Shown: in pieces, positions 60,985 to 64,000 of the stretch | Layout: every line of letters starts with the position of its first letter | Position numbering within the stretch: position 1 is the first letter of the stretch | Source: an uncultured Eubacterium sp. | GTDB taxonomy: Bacteria > Bacillota > Clostridia > Lachnospirales > Lachnospiraceae | Assembly (NCBI GenBank): GCA_947642745.1 | Contig: CANRTU010000008.1 | Span: 1-64,000 of the forward strand | Direction of reading: 5' to 3' | DNA length: 64,000 nt | Made by a program: the position numbers and the translations under genes | Notes under the pieces: generated by a model | Seen by the model: the letters and a program-made list of their open reading frames with translations, nothing else | Told to the model about the DNA's origin: nothing | Databases searched by the model: none

Positions 60985-62334
60985 TTACCGCAAAATGCTT
61001 CTCCCACTATATACGCCAGCCTGTCCGGCTGGTATGCCCGCATCTGTATCATCGAATAATGACAGCTGGCGGTAGGTGATCCCATCTCCGGAAAGAGCGG
61101 CATGATCTTTGATATCAATAATATTACGTACAATATAGTCTTCTTCCAGCCTGGTCTTATACATCATCCTGCCATTGCATGTAATAAAATACAATGCCCG
61201 CTTTAATACGACTCCGATTTTTTTCAGATCCTGAAAATCAAGCCGGGCGCTTTTTCTGGCGCCTGTAATCCTTCTGGCGCTTTTCACCCCGATGCCCGGA
61301 ACCCGCAGAAGCGTCTCGTAATCCGCCCGGTTAATTTCCACCGGAAACTGCTCCAGATGACGGATCGCCCAGTCACATTTAGGGTCCAGCAGCACATTAA
61401 AATTAGGACGCTGCCCGCTTAACAGCTCGGACGCCGAAAATCCATAATATCGAAGCAGAAAATCCGCCTGATACAGCCTGTGTTCCCGTAACAGCGGCGG
61501 ACCTCCCGGCAGAGCCGGAAGCATCGCATCCTCATTGACCCGGACAAATGCCGAATAAAATACCCGCTTTAAATCAAATTTCTGGTAAAGATTTTCTGCG
61601 ACAGTCATAATCTGATAATCACTTTCCGGCGTCGCCCCTATAATCATCTGGGTGGACTGGCCTGCGGGCACAAATCTGGGTGCATGCCGGTATACCATCA
61701 GTTCGTTCTGGTTCTGTATTCTGCCATTTTGTATCATACGCATTGGCGCCAGAATGTGCCTGCGCTGTTTATTAGGCGCCAGCAGCCGCAGGCTCTCTGC
61801 AGTGGGCAGTTCCAGATTAATGCTCATGCGGTCTGCCAGCAGACCGGTTTTCCAGATCAGCTCCTGGTCCGCCCCCGGAATTGCCTTTACATGAATATAC
61901 CCCTGAAAACGATATTCTGTCCTTAGTTTCAGGACCGACTGGTAAATTAATTCCATTGTATAATCCGGACTATATAAGATACCAGAACTCAGAAACAGTC
62001 CTTCGATATAATTCCTACGGTAAAACTGCATCGTAAGCTCACAGATCTCCTCAGGCGTAAAAGAAGCCCTGGGCACGTCATTGGAACGCCGGTTCTGGCA
62101 GTATCTGCAGTCAAAAATACATTCATTCGTAAACAGAATTTTTAACAATGATATACAGCGTCCATCCGATGAAAAGCTGTGGCAGATTCCCGCCAGCTTT
62201 GTATTCCCCACTCCCCTGCCGTCCCCGTTACGTTCCACGCCACTGGAAGTACAGGCCACATCATATTTCGCAGCATCCGTAAGTATCTCCAGTTTTTGTA
62301 AAAGTGTCATCTGCTGTGATATACGCAGTTCCAT
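60985..62334 (-). CDS. Radical SAM putative DNA repair/modification protein (TIGR03916-type)
   Basis: A 449-aa protein. NECIFDCRYCQNR holds the CxxxCxxC cluster motif that binds 4Fe-4S and S-adenosylmethionine; VACTSSGVERNG and KLAGICHSF precede it. The C-terminal third contains a helix-hairpin-helix (LLRVPGIGVKSARRITGARK), a DNA-binding module. The family is a conserved partner of TIGR03915 proteins, and its chemistry is unknown. AGGTGG lies 5 bp before the ATG. The promoter is overlaid by two LexA boxes, so SOS induction is expected. Confidence 0.87.
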   Translation of the reverse strand: MELRISQQMTLLQKLEILTDAAKYDVACTSSGVERNGDGRGVGNTKLAGICHSFSSDGRCISLLKILFTNECIFDCRYCQNRRSNDVPRASFTPEEICELTMQFYRRNYIEGLFLSSGILYSPDYTMELIYQSVLKLRTEYRFQGYIHVKAIPGADQELIWKTGLLADRMSINLELPTAESLRLLAPNKQRRHILAPMRMIQNGRIQNQNELMVYRHAPRFVPAGQSTQMIIGATPESDYQIMTVAENLYQKFDLKRVFYSAFVRVNEDAMLPALPGGPPLLREHRLYQADFLLRYYGFSASELLSGQRPNFNVLLDPKCDWAIRHLEQFPVEINRADYETLLRVPGIGVKSARRITGARKSARLDFQDLKKIGVVLKRALYFITCNGRMMYKTRLEEDYIVRNIIDIKDHAALSGDGITYRQLSLFDDTDAGIPAGQAGVYSGRSILR

Positions 62335-62364
62335 AAAACCACCTGCTTTCTCTTTTTAAATACA

Positions 62365-62406
62365 GAACATTTGTTCTATATTATCACGAACATATGTTCA
62401 TGTCAA
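62365..62406 (-). promoter_or_regulatory. SOS-controlled promoter with two LexA boxes
   Basis: On the minus strand a near-perfect sigma-A promoter: TTGACA (62406-62401), a 17-bp spacer, TAATAT (62383-62378). The spacer contains GAACATATGTTC (62388-62399, preceded by C as in CGAAC), and a second box GAACATTTGTTC (62365-62376) lies just downstream of the -10. Both fit the Gram-positive LexA pattern GAAC-N4-GTTC. Confidence 0.88.
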
Positions 62407-62568
62407 GTGATTTTCATTTACCTGCTGGACATACAATGCTCCCGGTTATCAGTTTTTTGCGACACGGATGACCTGCCCGGCCGCTTAAGTTCATGACATT
62501 GGGATCATACATGGTTATCTGCAATTTTTATAAATAATCAGCAAAAAAAACTCATATTCCGGACGCTG

Positions 62569-62700
62569 TGGAAAGGCGGGCTTCCCCTGGCAGTATCTTC
62601 CCTTCCACCGCTGTGTCCCCGCTTCGCCAGGGCAAACCCTGCAATCCTGCCCGGAGGGCTTTTATTTTATAGGATGCTCTTTCCTATTAAGATAAAAATA
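62569..62700. repeat. Diverged copy of structured repeat family B
   Basis: It shares GGCGGGCTTCCCCTGGCAG, ATCTTCCCTTCC, CCCGGAGGG and the final TTTATAGG-ATGCTCTTT-CCTATTAAGATAAAAA part with the units at 29832-30083. As there, it directly abuts a terminator hairpin (62700-62732). Confidence 0.75.
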
Positions 62701-62732
62701 AAAACCGCACCTTTTTAAAAGATGCGGTTTTT
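62700..62732 (-). terminator. Terminator after the deoxyinosine glycosylase gene
   Basis: A 10-bp perfect stem, AAAAACCGCA (62700-62709) and TGCGGTTTTT (62723-62732). It can act in both directions. It lies 250 bp after the glycosylase stop codon; that gap shows no gene. Confidence 0.75.
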
Positions 62733-62981
62733 ATCCATGTATTCCTTATATTTAATTTTGATCTGTTCAGTTCTGGGAATACGGCATAGCCGTTTCGCAA
62801 ACCCCGACATACTGATCTGTGATCACTGGTGACTTTTCCACTGTATTTCCGACGCCGGAAACAGACCCGGAAACTTTCCTGACAAAGCCCTGTTTTCATT
62901 CCCTTCTGTTACACCCGGATGAACGTAATCTCTCTTCGCAGGCTGCCACGGCATCCCGCAATTGCCACAGACCGGTAATCT

Positions 62982-63476
62982 TTACAGCAATGCTTCCCTC
63001 CAGACGTCTGTCAGCCGCTCCAGCGGCCAGGCCGCATTTGCCGGACTGGTGGATGGAAGCTTTCTGGCCATAATACCAGTCTCCGGATACTGGTGGCGCT
63101 GGTATAATTCATACGCTCTGGCTCCGTTGGCAATCACAGTGTGGATGCGGCTTTTCTCCAGCAGTCCCGGGATGTCACTGGGTACCACATTGCGTATACT
63201 GCTGTCTGAAGACCCGATAATATCACACTGGTCAATCACATCCCACACTGCCAGACGATGTTTTAAAATCAGCGCTGTCTTTTCTTCAATGTCTCCCGGC
63301 ACCGGCTCCCCATAAATGTGAGCCAGCAGTTTCCAGAACCGGTTCTGGGGATGGCCGTAATAAAAACGCTGCTCCCTGGATTTCACTGAAGGAAATGTAC
63401 CAAGAATCAGTATCTCCGACGACGCATTCCAGACCGGCTCAAATGTATGGCGGACCGTATGATATTCAGAAGACAT
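62982..63476 (-). CDS. DNA-deoxyinosine glycosylase (uracil-DNA glycosylase superfamily)
   Basis: A 164-aa protein. EILILGTFPSVKSREQRFYYGHPQNRFWKLL is the signature of hypoxanthine-DNA glycosylases, with the catalytic Asn in HPQN and the GTFPS loop; VWDVIDQC and the C-terminal KLPSTSPANA are family blocks too. It removes hypoxanthine arising from adenine deamination. ATG 63476 starts one base after the YbjQ stop codon, so the two genes form an operon. Confidence 0.88.
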   Translation of the reverse strand: MSSEYHTVRHTFEPVWNASSEILILGTFPSVKSREQRFYYGHPQNRFWKLLAHIYGEPVPGDIEEKTALILKHRLAVWDVIDQCDIIGSSDSSIRNVVPSDIPGLLEKSRIHTVIANGARAYELYQRHQYPETGIMARKLPSTSPANAAWPLERLTDVWREALL

Positions 63477-63477
63477 A

Positions 63478-63795
63478 TTATCCCTGCCTGAATTTAACAG
63501 CCGTACCATAAGCCATAACTTCCGCGGCTCCCGCCATCACAGAAGCGGATGCGTAACGGACATTGACTATGGCATCCGCTCCAAGCGTCTCCGCTTCCGC
63601 CACCATACGCTGGGTTGCCAGCGCCCTGGCTTCGTTCATCATTTCCGTATAGGATTTTAATTCACCGCCTACCAGGGTTTTAAATCCCTGTCCGATGTCG
63701 TGCCCGATATTTTTGCTCTGGATCGTACTGCCCTTTACCAGTCCCAGCATTTCCAGCTCTTTTCCCGCAATATAATCTGTATTAACAATTACCAT
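63478..63795 (-). CDS. YbjQ family (UPF0145) protein
   Basis: A 105-aa protein. LGLVKGSTIQSKNIGHDIGQGFKTLVGGELKSYTEMMNEAR and LGADAIVNVRYASASVM match the YbjQ/UPF0145 heavy-metal-binding-like domain, which forms small oligomeric assemblies. The function is unknown. AAAGGA lies about 8 bp before the ATG. The remaining 63796-64000 shows no gene. Confidence 0.9.
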   Translation of the reverse strand: MVIVNTDYIAGKELEMLGLVKGSTIQSKNIGHDIGQGFKTLVGGELKSYTEMMNEARALATQRMVAEAETLGADAIVNVRYASASVMAGAAEVMAYGTAVKFRQG

Positions 63796-64000
63796 TTATC
63801 TCTTCCTTTCTTGAAAACCGTCTTTTATCAGCCTGGTATAACCGCATCTGAATATCCTGCTGTTTCGTCATTCTGATTTCCCAGTCCCGTATGGAAAAAT
63901 CCCGTACAGTACCAGCCGCACCTCCGGTTTGCGGCATAAATTCCTGAAAATCATTTCTGGCGAAAACAGGTTATATTAATTTCCTTCATATGTAATGACA

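Overview
The window looks like chromosomal DNA of a gut Lachnospiraceae (Clostridia, Firmicutes). The basis is the gene content: MurT-type Mur ligase, ECF sigma/anti-sigma pairs with a DUF4179 partner, DHHW and DUF4358 proteins, and a GanSPQ-like sugar importer. GGAGG-type ribosome binding sites, sigma-A promoters and a Gram-positive LexA box fit this. The genus cannot be fixed from the sequence alone. No rRNA, tRNA, CRISPR array, prophage or intact insertion sequence was seen.

Layout. (1) 1-2.1 kb: an AT-rich Mrr-type restriction endonuclease and a DUF2520 protein on the + strand. (2) 2.1-19.4 kb: a long minus-strand surface polysaccharide operon. From its promoter near 19.38 kb it encodes an initiating sugar transferase, an aldo-keto reductase, an SDR, a glycosyltransferase, a hexapeptide acyltransferase, a Wzy-like polymerase, a GT2, a GT11 fucosyltransferase, a three-gene 3-formamido-3,6-dideoxyhexose pathway, a DUF6056 membrane protein, an MBOAT acyltransferase with an SGNH-like partner, and two more glycosyltransferases. 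It ends at a hairpin near 2.1 kb. An XRE regulator gene sits just upstream. (3) 19.7-20.8 kb: a repeat-rich gap with palindromes, a poly-C tract and a possible small ORF. (4) 20.8-27.1 kb: M50 peptidase, dUTPase, ParC and ParE. (5) 27.5-35.4 kb: an ECF sigma/anti-sigma pair, small housekeeping genes, SfsA, a Uma2 nuclease and a transposase relic. (6) 36.1-46.5 kb: a galactan/galacto-oligosaccharide locus (binding protein, two permeases, GH42, LacI regulator, DUF3863-like protein, GH53). (7) 47.9-59.4 kb: flavoprotein, DHHW/DUF4358 pair, aminotransferase, Pta, a second ECF pair and MurT. (8) 59.5-63.8 kb: DNA repair genes (TIGR03915/TIGR03916-type pair, deoxyinosine glycosylase) and a YbjQ protein.

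The most striking feature is that the polysaccharide operon carries two long poly-G tracts (10 and 11 G on the coding strand). Each lies inside a decorating-enzyme gene (MBOAT O-acyltransferase, alpha-1,2-fucosyltransferase), and each gene is out of frame by one base exactly at the tract. Removing one G restores a full-length, family-typical protein in both cases. A third tract of 10 G lies early in a small ORF beside the operon's regulator. Together with iterons behind the promoter and an in-frame repeat in the initiating transferase, this suggests a capsule whose O-acylation and fucosylation are switched by slipped-strand phase variation.

Other notable points: a radical-SAM DNA-repair gene whose consensus promoter has a LexA box filling the spacer; two dispersed palindromic repeat families, one with covarying stems beside terminators; a 17-bp tandem repeat between a sigma factor and its anti-sigma gene; and a MurT gene without a neighbouring GatD.
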